Shown piece after piece: positions 17,632 through 25,923 of a stretch of 64,000 bases of DNA; position 1 is the first letter of the stretch, and each line of letters begins with the position of its first letter. This DNA is from Pseudomonas sp. 8O (GTDB lineage: Bacteria; Pseudomonadota; Gammaproteobacteria; Pseudomonadales; Pseudomonadaceae), in the NCBI RefSeq assembly GCF_902506495.1, contig NZ_LR733267.1:62001-126000 (forward strand), in the 5' to 3' direction. The position numbers were made by a program, and so were the translations under genes. A model generated the notes under the pieces. That model worked only from the letters and a program-made list of their open reading frames with translations, had not been told where the DNA came from and did not search any database.

Positions 17632-18891
17632 TCACTCCTGCGTCGGATCATCCGCTCGACACAAGTCGGGATCATCGCTGAGCACCGTACGCTGAATACG
17701 GCCACTGTCGAAGTAAGGTACTTCGGGACAATAACGCTGGCCGGCCGAGGTCTCGGTAGATTTCCAGACAATGTTTTCTGAACGCAGGAGAACCGGTTTC
17801 TCCCCAGGCTTGGTGGGTTTCCAGATGTCGATATACGTGCGATTCAGAAAAGCCCAGTCGTCGATTTCGCAGGTTTTCGGGTCGATCTGATGTAAACGCA
17901 AGCGGCCATCTGCGGACTGCTCGACCCGGCCCGAATACTCGATGAAACCTTCACGGTAACCAGGGGTGATATAGCAAAGGCGCCGCGTATCGCCGTCCAT
18001 CACTGGCAGGAGATAACTGCTCTGGGTATCGACCTCATTCAGCTCGGCGCCCTTCCAGCGGTAGATCGATACACCATGCTCACAACAACTGGCGCGCCAG
18101 AAGGAATAGACGATCTGGTGCTCCGGGTCGAAATCAGGCGACGTAATGCCCTGCAACGTTGCAGGTGCATCGACGAAGCGCCCCGCCGCCGGGTCATAGA
18201 GCCAGGTCTGATGAGGGATGTTAGGGCCCGCGGGCAGAAACTGGGCGATGCTCAGATCGGGCCAGCCATCGAAGTTCGCATCGAACAACACAGGCGTGAA
18301 AATACTGCAGGTCCCCTGGGACTCGGTTTCCAGGGTCTGCTGCAGCACACCGTCCTTGTACAGACGGATGGCCGAAACCAGCGGGGGCGTCGGACAACCA
18401 TCGCCCTCCGGCTCAGGTAGCCCATCCGCCAGCAGCCGTATCTCATAGGGAAAGCGCACCTGCAAATCGTCCTCAGCCTCATCCCTGCGCAATCCCAGTG
18501 GGAGCCTGCGCTTGCCGTCAGGCGAAAGCCAGGTGCCGGTGATCCCGTCTTTCAGCGACTCGATCTGCCAGATGCCCGTAGTTGCCGCTTGATTCGTGCG
18601 GTCTCGCTCGATCAGCTCCGCCCCGGCGCCTTGCATCTGCCCCTCCAGCACGAGCTGGATGCGCGTCTGATTACTGCACGGTTGATAGCAGTAGGTACCC
18701 GACAGGTTATCGGCAATGCGGCTCAAGGAAACCTCTACCTGCTTGCTGCCCAGAGTGCCGACAAAGGAGTGACTCCAGACAGGGAATTCCACCGAAGCGG
18801 CGGTGGCTTCAGTAGCACTGACATGCCGCGCGGGTAAGCAGAGGGTGGTAAGCAGGACTAATAGAACAGGGAGATTTCGCATTGAAGGCAT
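17632..18891 (-). CDS. Secreted hypothetical protein
   Basis: This 419-residue protein starts at the ATG at 18891, which has an AGGA site at proper distance. A signal peptide MPSMRNLPVLLVLLTTLCLP precedes an ARHVSA-type cleavage site. The mature protein has paired Cys residues (CYQPC, SCCEHG) and FDANFDGWPDLSIAQFLPAG, which resembles FG-GAP-like or XAC2610-type beta-propeller domains. An extracytoplasmic binding role is plausible. The base composition looks lower in G+C than its neighbours. The gene lies between perM and a broken second copy of the perM tail, which suggests it was acquired or moved. Confidence 0.7.
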   Translation of the reverse strand: MPSMRNLPVLLVLLTTLCLPARHVSATEATAASVEFPVWSHSFVGTLGSKQVEVSLSRIADNLSGTYCYQPCSNQTRIQLVLEGQMQGAGAELIERDRTNQAATTGIWQIESLKDGITGTWLSPDGKRRLPLGLRRDEAEDDLQVRFPYEIRLLADGLPEPEGDGCPTPPLVSAIRLYKDGVLQQTLETESQGTCSIFTPVLFDANFDGWPDLSIAQFLPAGPNIPHQTWLYDPAAGRFVDAPATLQGITSPDFDPEHQIVYSFWRASCCEHGVSIYRWKGAELNEVDTQSSYLLPVMDGDTRRLCYITPGYREGFIEYSGRVEQSADGRLRLHQIDPKTCEIDDWAFLNRTYIDIWKPTKPGEKPVLLRSENIVWKSTETSAGQRYCPEVPYFDSGRIQRTVLSDDPDLCRADDPTQE

Positions 18892-19310
18892 ACAACGTCC
18901 TTGTTTCGTGGGGAGCCGGATAACGCGCAGTATGCCGCCACAGAGGGGGGAAGACGACTGTCGACTGGAGCCTGCGCAGGGAAACGCCATCGTCTGCCTG
19001 AAAGTAGATGACTCCCTTTTCCTTCGGGGCCGACAAGGACACCCACAGGCCCGACTAACTGATCCTGATTTTCACCCTCGCCGGCTTGTCTCTGCCGGGG
19101 CTCAACGGCCTCGTGATCGGCCTGCTGGTGGCGGCGCTGTTCATGGCCAGCTGGAATCTGTTCGGGGCGAAGAAGCAGGTCAGATTGCCGGTGTGGGGGC
19201 GCGGCTCACGCGCGCCCTGAAACTCGGAAGGCAATGCGGCAGTTCGCCCTGGCGCAGATTCAGTAAGGCGGTGATAAAAGACCTAGACATCACTTTGCTC
19301 GGAATTAGAG
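18892..19310. other. Intergenic region with a duplicated perM tail
   Basis: About 420 bases lie between the hypothetical gene and the hydrolase. The middle part is the broken perM copy described separately. The rest shows no gene or strong promoter. The G+C content is uneven and the stretch looks like decayed coding DNA. Confidence 0.5.
19034..19195 (+). pseudogene. Remnant of the perM 3' end
   Basis: These 162 bases match 17409-17571 at most positions. The readable frame gives KDTHRPD, a stop, then LILIFTLAGLSLPGLNGLVI and AALFMASWNLFGAKKQVRLP, against KDTRMPDY and LILISTLGGLALLGLNGFVI in the intact gene. Tyr has become TAA, so the copy cannot be expressed. It is a duplicated, decaying fragment of the permease gene. 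Confidence 0.92.
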
Positions 19311-20123
19311 ATGGACTTCATCGAATACGGAAACCCCGCAGGCAAACCGGTCGTTTACTTCCACGGGGTGCCGGGCTCGCCGCATGAGAGCTCCATATTT
19401 GACGCGCCAGCCCGAAAACATGGCCTGCGCGTTCTCTGTTTCGATCGCTTCGCCATCGGCCAATCCATCACCGGTGCCGACTACTTCCGGCATATCGCAC
19501 AGGCAATCAGCGAGACAGTGCAAGGTGCTCGGCTCGACTTCATCGGCTTTTCTCTCGGCACCCATGCCGCATTGGAAGTCAGCGCCGTTATGCCCGGCAG
19601 GGTTCGCAGCCTGCATCTGGTTTGCGCAGCCGCCCCGCTCGATGGAGGGGACTTCCTCGATGATATGGCTGGCAAGGCCGTGTTCTCGATGGCCAAGCGT
19701 AGCCCAGGTTTGTTCCAGTGGCTGCTGAAGTGGCAGGCGCTGCTTGCCAAACGAGCACCGCAGATGCTGTTTCGCATGCTATTCGCCTGCGCTCAGGGGC
19801 AGGATCGGGAACTGGTGAAATCACCAGAGTTCAAAGCGCTTATCTGCCAGGTACTGCAGCAATGCTTTGCCCAAGGAACGACCGGCTATACGCGGGATAT
19901 CCAGCAGTATCTCCAGCCTTGGTCAGACAACGTCTTCGCCAGCGAGGTGAATATCTGCCTGTGGCATGGCACGGCGGATAACTGGTCGCCTTTCGCTATG
20001 TCGGCGTATCTGGCTGAGCGCCTCCCAAGCAACGCGCGCGTCGAGCGGATGGAGGGGCTTTCTCATTACTCCTGCCTGTATGCCGCAGCGCCGATGATTT
20101 GTGAGCGTCTCGCCAGCGAGTAA
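19311..20123 (+). CDS. Alpha/beta hydrolase
   Basis: This 270-residue alpha/beta hydrolase has the oxyanion motif FHGVPGSPHESS near residues 17-28. The nucleophile elbow GFSLGTHAALE carries Ser81. The acid is in CLWHGTADNWSP and the His in GLSHYSCLYA near the end. The fold matches esterases and haloalkane-type hydrolases. Substrate unknown. It is followed by a 230-base gap before the GGDEF-EAL gene. Confidence 0.85.
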   Translation: MDFIEYGNPAGKPVVYFHGVPGSPHESSIFDAPARKHGLRVLCFDRFAIGQSITGADYFRHIAQAISETVQGARLDFIGFSLGTHAALEVSAVMPGRVRSLHLVCAAAPLDGGDFLDDMAGKAVFSMAKRSPGLFQWLLKWQALLAKRAPQMLFRMLFACAQGQDRELVKSPEFKALICQVLQQCFAQGTTGYTRDIQQYLQPWSDNVFASEVNICLWHGTADNWSPFAMSAYLAERLPSNARVERMEGLSHYSCLYAAAPMICERLASE

Positions 20124-20355
20124 TGTTGGGTGGTTTGGCTACTTAACTACTTTTGACGCGCACCGAGACCGAGTGCAGCGAAGCCAGCCAAAGAGGACGC
20201 ATCTGATATGGTTTTCCGTGGCCAATCTGAGCCTTTTCTGGCTGGTTCAGTGCCCTTATAAAGGGGCCCCCGATGCGCTAGTCGAAAGTGCTTGATCGCT
20301 CACTATTTCAGGCTCTCTGAAGATCGGATGATATCGAGAGTCTTCAAGATCCCGC

Positions 20356-22554
20356 ATGAATACTTGTTTCAAGAGCTTTAACAGCAAGACACTTTCCGAG
20401 TCGCAGCGTGACATCCTCGACATGATCGCAACCGACCGTCATCTGGACGAAATACTCTGCGCCATTTGTCAGATGTTGGACACACAGTCCCCCGAAATTT
20501 TCAGTTCAATTCTGCTTGCTGATGCCGAAGGCAAACGTTTGCTTAACGGTGCGGCGCCCGGTCTGCCGATTGAATACAGCCAGGCGATTCATGGAATGGC
20601 CATTGGCCCGCAGGAGGGAACCTGCGGTACCGCTGCATTCCGGCGTGAGCTGGTGGTCACCGAAGACATCGCGCTTGACCCAAGCTGGGAGCGTTTCCGT
20701 AGTCTGGCCCTGGGGCATAACCTGCACTCGTGCTGGTCGATGCCCTTGCTCTCCCATCAAGGACGCGTGTTAGGTACGTTTGCCTTGTACCAGAACCGCA
20801 CCCATAAGCCGGACGAGGCGCAGATTCAACGACTGGGTTGCGCGGCCCAACTGGCTGCCATTGCGATCCGCCGTGAGTGTGACGGCCGAAGCCTGGAGGA
20901 AAGCGAACAACGTTTTCGTTCACTGTTCACGTACAACCCCAATCCGGTATTCGCCCTCGATCTGGCCGGCAGAATCCAGAATGCGAATCCCGCAAGTTTG
21001 AGGCTCAAGCCAAGCACCACTGGCGAATTGATCGGTCATCACTTTGCCAATCTGGTGATCGAGGAGGAGCAGAAACAGGTAGGTCGACATTTCTCTGCAG
21101 CCTGCACCGGAGAGCCCCAACGTTTCGAAGCACGGCTTCGCGACGCGAGCGACATGTTGTTGACCATGGACATTTCCAACCTGCCGATCAGAGTCAATGG
21201 CGAGATCGTCGGGGTATTCGCAGTGGTCAGGGATATCAGCGAGCAGAAGCACTACGAGCGCGAGTTGAGCTTCAACGCCTGCCACGATCGTCTGACGGGT
21301 TTGCTTAACCGTGTAACTCTTGAAGATCGGCTTATTGAGGATTGTCACATCAGTCGTCGGCACAAGCGTCGCATGGCGGTAATGTGCATCGATCTGGATG
21401 GATTCAAATCCATCAACGATTCGCTTGGGCACTGTTTCGGCGATCAAGTGCTGATTGAGGTGGCGCAGCGTATGGCCCAGCACATTCGCCCCGGCGATAC
21501 CATCGTGCGCATGGGCGGCGACGAATTTATCGTTCTGCTTCCAAACCTGCTGCGTGATGACGATGTTGTATCGGTGGCCGAACGACTGATGGCTGGCATA
21601 GCCAGGCCCTACCGCATCCGGGGCATTGAACTGCACGTGAGCGCAAGTGTCGGCATTACCTTGAGCGATGGTTATACCGAGCCACCGATGCAGCTCATTC
21701 AGCAGGCTGACATGGCCATGTACAAAGCCAAGCAGCAAGGGCGCAATAATTTTCAGTGGTACACCAGCGATCTTAATGAGCGCGTTTGTGAACACGCGAG
21801 ACTACGCAACGACCTACAGAAGGCTATCGATACTGAATCGCTCGAGTTGCATTATCAGCCGCAGATAGAAACGCGTACGGGGCAAGTGTCCGGGATCGAA
21901 GCGCTATTGCGCTGGGAGCATCCGCAGAGAGGATTTATCTCACCCGCGGTGTTTGTGCCAGTGGCAGAGGACAGCGGCCAGATCATCCCGCTGAGCCTTT
22001 GGGTACTCGATACGGCTTGCGCTCAACTGCGCCAGCTAGGCGAACAAGGCATCACTGGCATCTCGATGGCTGTGAACATTTCGCCAATGCATTTCCAGCG
22101 CGGTCATTTCGTTCAATTTGTCCAAAATATCCTGGAGAAGCACGGACTCTGTGGTGAGCAGTTGGAACTGGAGATCACCGAATCGCTGTTGCTGCATAAC
22201 GCTGAACAAGCGATCGACACATTGCACCGGCTCAAGGCTTTGGGCGTGCGCATTGCGCTCGATGATTTCGGCACCGGATTTTCCAGTCTCAGCTATCTCA
22301 AACGCTTGCCGATAGACAAGATCAAGATCGACCGCTCGTTTATCCAGGAGCTCGACACGGATTGCCACGATGCCGCAATCATTCAGGGCATTATCTCCAT
22401 GGCACACCACCTCAGCCTGACAGTGGTCGCTGAAGGTGTTGAAAGCGAATCTCAGGCGGCTTTTTTAAAGGGCAGCAGGTGCGATGTGTTGCAGGGGTAT
22501 TACTTTGCCAAACCGATGAATTACGAAGCACTTGAGGTTTTCCTGAGGGGGTAA
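20356..22554 (+). CDS. GAF-PAS-GGDEF-EAL cyclic-di-GMP signalling protein
   Basis: This 732-residue protein carries a GAF domain (about 20-180, with PQEGTCGTAAFRRELVVTED), a PAS domain (about 185-305), a GGDEF domain with intact RMGGDEFIVLL and an inhibitory RPGD site five residues before it, and an EAL domain (about 475-730) with EALLRWEHPQ, DDFGTGFSSLSYLKRLPID and FIQ. Both the cyclase and the phosphodiesterase centres look complete. There is no membrane segment, so it is cytosolic. The net direction of c-di-GMP change cannot be read from sequence. Confidence 0.93.
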   Translation: MNTCFKSFNSKTLSESQRDILDMIATDRHLDEILCAICQMLDTQSPEIFSSILLADAEGKRLLNGAAPGLPIEYSQAIHGMAIGPQEGTCGTAAFRRELVVTEDIALDPSWERFRSLALGHNLHSCWSMPLLSHQGRVLGTFALYQNRTHKPDEAQIQRLGCAAQLAAIAIRRECDGRSLEESEQRFRSLFTYNPNPVFALDLAGRIQNANPASLRLKPSTTGELIGHHFANLVIEEEQKQVGRHFSAACTGEPQRFEARLRDASDMLLTMDISNLPIRVNGEIVGVFAVVRDISEQKHYERELSFNACHDRLTGLLNRVTLEDRLIEDCHISRRHKRRMAVMCIDLDGFKSINDSLGHCFGDQVLIEVAQRMAQHIRPGDTIVRMGGDEFIVLLPNLLRDDDVVSVAERLMAGIARPYRIRGIELHVSASVGITLSDGYTEPPMQLIQQADMAMYKAKQQGRNNFQWYTSDLNERVCEHARLRNDLQKAIDTESLELHYQPQIETRTGQVSGIEALLRWEHPQRGFISPAVFVPVAEDSGQIIPLSLWVLDTACAQLRQLGEQGITGISMAVNISPMHFQRGHFVQFVQNILEKHGLCGEQLELEITESLLLHNAEQAIDTLHRLKALGVRIALDDFGTGFSSLSYLKRLPIDKIKIDRSFIQELDTDCHDAAIIQGIISMAHHLSLTVVAEGVESESQAAFLKGSRCDVLQGYYFAKPMNYEALEVFLRG

Positions 22555-22686
22555 AGGACAGGTCTTCTTTGAACTGCACTGCTTCCACGAACTGTCAGCG
22601 AGTCTGCCGGAGTGGTCATACCGATAATTTACGGACCTGCTTTCGACCCGTTATCCTCCGCAGCCCAATTCAGCAAGGAAGCACGA

Positions 22687-23268
22687 ATGACGATGCGCCA
22701 TTGCTCATTTATATCCCGTCTCAAACTGCCTGGCATCCTGCTGGTCGCGGGTCTGATGACGGCCTGCTCCAACTATCAGTACAAGGATTACCAGGGTGAT
22801 TGGGCGCCGGAGTCGATGACGCCTTATGACCTGTCCAACAACACACCCGACTCACCTGTTGTGTACTTTGCAACCACGCGATATCGCGCGCTGGGTGTGC
22901 CTTTTCATCGTCTACTGCTGGCCACGCATGTGGATGGTCAGCAACTGCCGGACGCCGGGCGCCGCTCAATCCTCGATGTGTCCGGCAAGCAGGCTCTACG
23001 GCTGACGCCAGGCAAACACTCTCTGAGCTGGTGCTGGGTATCCATGAATGCACTGGGTACGGGCGGAGCGAAGTGCGGCTTCGGTGCGCAGGACATCGAG
23101 TTCCGCGCGGGGCAGCGCTACGTGGTGGACTTTTCTACTCGCGAAGATATCAGTGGGCCGCCGGGACGTGAGGTCTCGACCATTACCATCCATTCCGAAA
23201 TTCGCGATTTGAACACGCATGAAGTGATCTATCCGCTGCCAACCAATACCGCCGAAAAAAACCAGTAA
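22687..23268 (+). CDS. Hypothetical lipoprotein
   Basis: This 193-residue protein has a signal sequence with lipobox LMTACS. The start at 22687 is favoured by an AAGGA site eight bases upstream; a longer frame to 22612 lacks one. The mature part contains SPVVYFATTRYRALGVPFH and a Gly/Trp-rich core (HSLSWCWVSMNALGTGGAKC). I do not recognise the family. An outer-membrane or periplasmic role is inferred from the lipobox only. Confidence 0.68.
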   Translation: MTMRHCSFISRLKLPGILLVAGLMTACSNYQYKDYQGDWAPESMTPYDLSNNTPDSPVVYFATTRYRALGVPFHRLLLATHVDGQQLPDAGRRSILDVSGKQALRLTPGKHSLSWCWVSMNALGTGGAKCGFGAQDIEFRAGQRYVVDFSTREDISGPPGREVSTITIHSEIRDLNTHEVIYPLPTNTAEKNQ

Positions 23269-23380
23269 CTGAATGCTCGACCTGCCAATCTGTTCGGACT
23301 TCTATGCCCTGCGCCTCTCCACCCTGATACATGCCGCGTTCACCAACGCGAACATTCACTGCGCCCGCGCGGTATCGGTC

Positions 23381-23906
23381 ATGAGTTCGAATCTACAGGG
23401 CAAGAAGGTGCTGTTCATCACCGCCAACACAGGCATCGAGCGCGACGAGTTGCTCAAGCCGATGCAGGCGATGAAGGATCAGTGCGCCAGCGTCAAGGGC
23501 GGCTAGGCCGATACCTGGCTGAAGGACAGCAAGAAGGACGTCAGCGTGCAGTCCGATACTCAGCTCAAGGGAATGAGCGCGGCTGACTACGATCTGCTGG
23601 TGATCCCTGACCCGGCAACCTGCGTCAGGATGAAGACGCGCAGCGCCTGGTACAGGAGTTTCGTGACGCCGGCACCAGGCGCTGCGATCTGCCCCCTGGC
23701 TGCTGATCAATGCTGGCGTGGTGCCGGGCAAGGTGCTGACATCGTATGCCAGCGTAAGGCTGGATCTGGCCAACGCAGGCGCGAGCTGGTTAGACGCCGA
23801 GGTGCAAGTTTGCCCTGGGTAGAACTGGACGCTGATCACCTCGCGCAACCCCGACGATATTCCTGCGTTCAACGAGGCGATCAGCCAGGCGCTGCAGACG
23901 GCCTGA
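23381..23906 (+). pseudogene. Broken DJ-1/PfpI family gene
   Basis: Conceptual translation gives MSSNLQGKKVLFITANTGIE, then a stop (TAG at about 23504), then DVSVQSDTQLKGMSAADYDL and VIP in frame. After frameshifts the rest can still be read: LVQEFRDAG, AAIC, LLINAGVVPGKVLTSYASV, a further stop near 23817, and NPDDIPAFNEAISQALQTA. The nucleophile Cys remains in AAIC, but the HG that usually follows is deleted together with the frame. The gene is a clear relic of a PfpI/DJ-1 glutamine-amidotransferase-like protein. Confidence 0.9.
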
Positions 23907-23918
23907 GCCAGCCTCCCG

Positions 23919-25592
23919 TCAATGATGCTCGATGCGATTACGCCCACCGCGCTTGGCGCAGTACAGGGCGATATCGCTGCGCGACAGGGCAGCCTCGACG
24001 CTGGCATCGCTGGCGTTGAGCGATGAGATGCCGACGCTGACAGCGAGGAAGATCGGTTCCCCGGCATGCAGGATCGACGCCCTGGCCAGTTCGCTCTGGA
24101 TGCGCGTGGCGAAGTGCATGGCCTTGTCCAGATTCGCGTCGCTGAGCACCACGGCAAACTCTTCGCCACCCAGGCGCCCGGCAGTGTCGGTCTTGCGCAG
24201 CTGGCTGTTGAGGATGACCGCGAAATGGCGCAAGGCCTGATCGCCGACATCGTGGCCCCAGCGGTCGTTGATGGTCTTGAAGTAGTCCAGGTCGAACATC
24301 AGGATCGCTGCACTCTGTTCAGGGCTGCGTTGCAGGCGCGCCAGCTCTGCCTCGAGCTGACACATGAAGTGCCTGCGGTTGGCAAGCTGGGTGAGGAAGT
24401 CGGTAGTGGCGAAGGCCTGCAGCTCGGCCTCGATCTGCTTGCGTTCGGTCACGTCGGTCATGAAGCCATGCCAGATAACACTGCCGTCTTCTTCGCGACG
24501 CGGACAGGCTTCACCCTGGCACCAGGCGAATTCACGCCCCGGCACCTGCACGCGGAACTCCAGATGCCAAGGTGTGAGTTGCTCGGCCGATAGCTGGAAG
24601 GAATCGATGAAAGCCACACGATCATCCGGGTGAACGATGGCCGTCAGCGCCTCAGCGTCCTGCATCAGTTGCATGGCGCTGAGGCCACAGATGGCTTGCG
24701 CGCCGGCGCTGGCGTAGGTAACGGCGTACTTGCCATCGCTCTGCCGGCGGACCTGGAAGACCATGCCGGGGATTTCATTGGTCAGGTCGGTCATCAGGGT
24801 GGCGGTCTGCTGTACCTGCTCGGACAGGCGGCGCATGGCGGTGATGTCGGTGGTGGTGCCGATCATTCGCAGCGGTTTGCCGTGCTTGTCGCGCTCGACC
24901 ACCTTGCCGCGGCTGCACACCCATTTGTACTGACCGTCACGGCAACGCAAGCGGTGCTCCACTTCATAGGCATCGGTCCGCTGATCCAGATGCGCCTGGA
25001 TGGTCTCGCGCACGTAGTCGAGGTCGGCGGGATGTACGCGGGTGTAGCTCTCCTCGATGCGATTGCCGATTTCGTGGTCGGCGTAACCGAGCAGCGCCTT
25101 CCAGCTGCTGGAGTAGTAAATCTCGCCGCTGCTGATGTCGCGATCCCAAATGCCGGTACCACTACCGGCGATGGCCAGCGCCATGCGTCGTTCACTATCG
25201 CGCAGGGCGGCGATCTCATGACGCTGCCGGGCTTCGTCGGCCTCGCGTGCGAGTAGATCGAGGGCCAGGGCGGCGAAATCCAGCAGGGCTTCGCGCTGTT
25301 TTGCGTCGAGTGTATGTGGCCGGTCGAACTGCAGGTACAGCGTGCCGAGCCGGGTACCTGCCTGCACCAGCAATGGCCAGACGAGCGTGGTGGGCGTGGT
25401 TTCGCCGATGCCGATGATCTTCGCCAGCCGCGCATCGCTCAGGCCAGGGCTGGCCCAGATATGGCGCGCAGAGCCGGCGCCGGAAACCAGCACGGCGACC
25501 GAGTCGAAATACCGGCTAACCAGGCGCACGACCCCGTCGAGTTGCTCATCATTGGCGCTGCTCGGCGCATTGACTGAATACAGGGGCTGCAT
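23919..25592 (-). CDS. PAS-containing diguanylate cyclase
   Basis: This 557-residue protein has an N-terminal GAF-like region (1-130), two PAS domains (about 130-260 with GIWDRDISSGEIYYSSSW, and 265-395 with MVFQVRRQSDGKYAV and a PAC motif WHGFMTDVTERK) and a GGDEF domain with RLGGEEFAVVL. An inhibitory RKTD site lies five residues before GGEEF. No EAL domain is present, so it should be a c-di-GMP synthase. No membrane helix is evident. It is convergent with the PfpI relic. Confidence 0.92.
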   Translation of the reverse strand: MQPLYSVNAPSSANDEQLDGVVRLVSRYFDSVAVLVSGAGSARHIWASPGLSDARLAKIIGIGETTPTTLVWPLLVQAGTRLGTLYLQFDRPHTLDAKQREALLDFAALALDLLAREADEARQRHEIAALRDSERRMALAIAGSGTGIWDRDISSGEIYYSSSWKALLGYADHEIGNRIEESYTRVHPADLDYVRETIQAHLDQRTDAYEVEHRLRCRDGQYKWVCSRGKVVERDKHGKPLRMIGTTTDITAMRRLSEQVQQTATLMTDLTNEIPGMVFQVRRQSDGKYAVTYASAGAQAICGLSAMQLMQDAEALTAIVHPDDRVAFIDSFQLSAEQLTPWHLEFRVQVPGREFAWCQGEACPRREEDGSVIWHGFMTDVTERKQIEAELQAFATTDFLTQLANRRHFMCQLEAELARLQRSPEQSAAILMFDLDYFKTINDRWGHDVGDQALRHFAVILNSQLRKTDTAGRLGGEEFAVVLSDANLDKAMHFATRIQSELARASILHAGEPIFLAVSVGISSLNASDASVEAALSRSDIALYCAKRGGRNRIEHH

Positions 25593-25923
25593 AGTGATTC
25601 TGCCTGGAGAAAAGCGCAGAAAGCGCTTGATATTGATACGCCATTGGCGGGCTGGCGTCTAATCGTTCGTGCAGGACAGGCCACTGCTCATCGGCCTTTG
25701 CGCCGATTGTTCAGCCACAGAAGGCTCTGGCCAGAGCCTTCTGCGTCCCTCGCAGCTTGATTCAGAACTGGTCGAGCGCATTAATATTGTTATGATATAA
25801 CGTCTATATATTATGCAATTCGTCGATACGCCCCCCCGGCCGAACGGACAACCCGCCGCCTGGGGAGGCGCCAGCCAGCGCGCCCCCTCCCCTCACTTAG
25901 AAAACGCAACGCTAGGAATACCC
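25593..25923. other. Divergent intergenic region before the TonB-dependent receptor
   Basis: These 330 bases separate the cyclase from the receptor. They hold the AT-rich promoter/operator at 25787-25814 and a GC-rich leader up to the receptor start. I see no gene here. Confidence 0.6.
25787..25814 (+). promoter_or_regulatory. Promoter with a Zur-box-like operator for the TonB-dependent receptor
   Basis: TTGTTA (25787-25792) and TATTAT (25809-25814) are 16 bases apart and form a plausible promoter. Overlapping the -35 box is TGTTATGATATAACG (25788-25802), a near-palindrome that agrees at most positions with the gammaproteobacterial Zur core TGTTATANTATAACA. It does not resemble a Fur box. 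Repression by zinc-loaded Zur is inferred. Confidence 0.6.

Noticed and set aside
25788-25802. Fur box for the TonB-dependent receptor
   Set aside because: The sequence lacks the GATAAT repeats of a Fur box and agrees far better with a Zur-type core.
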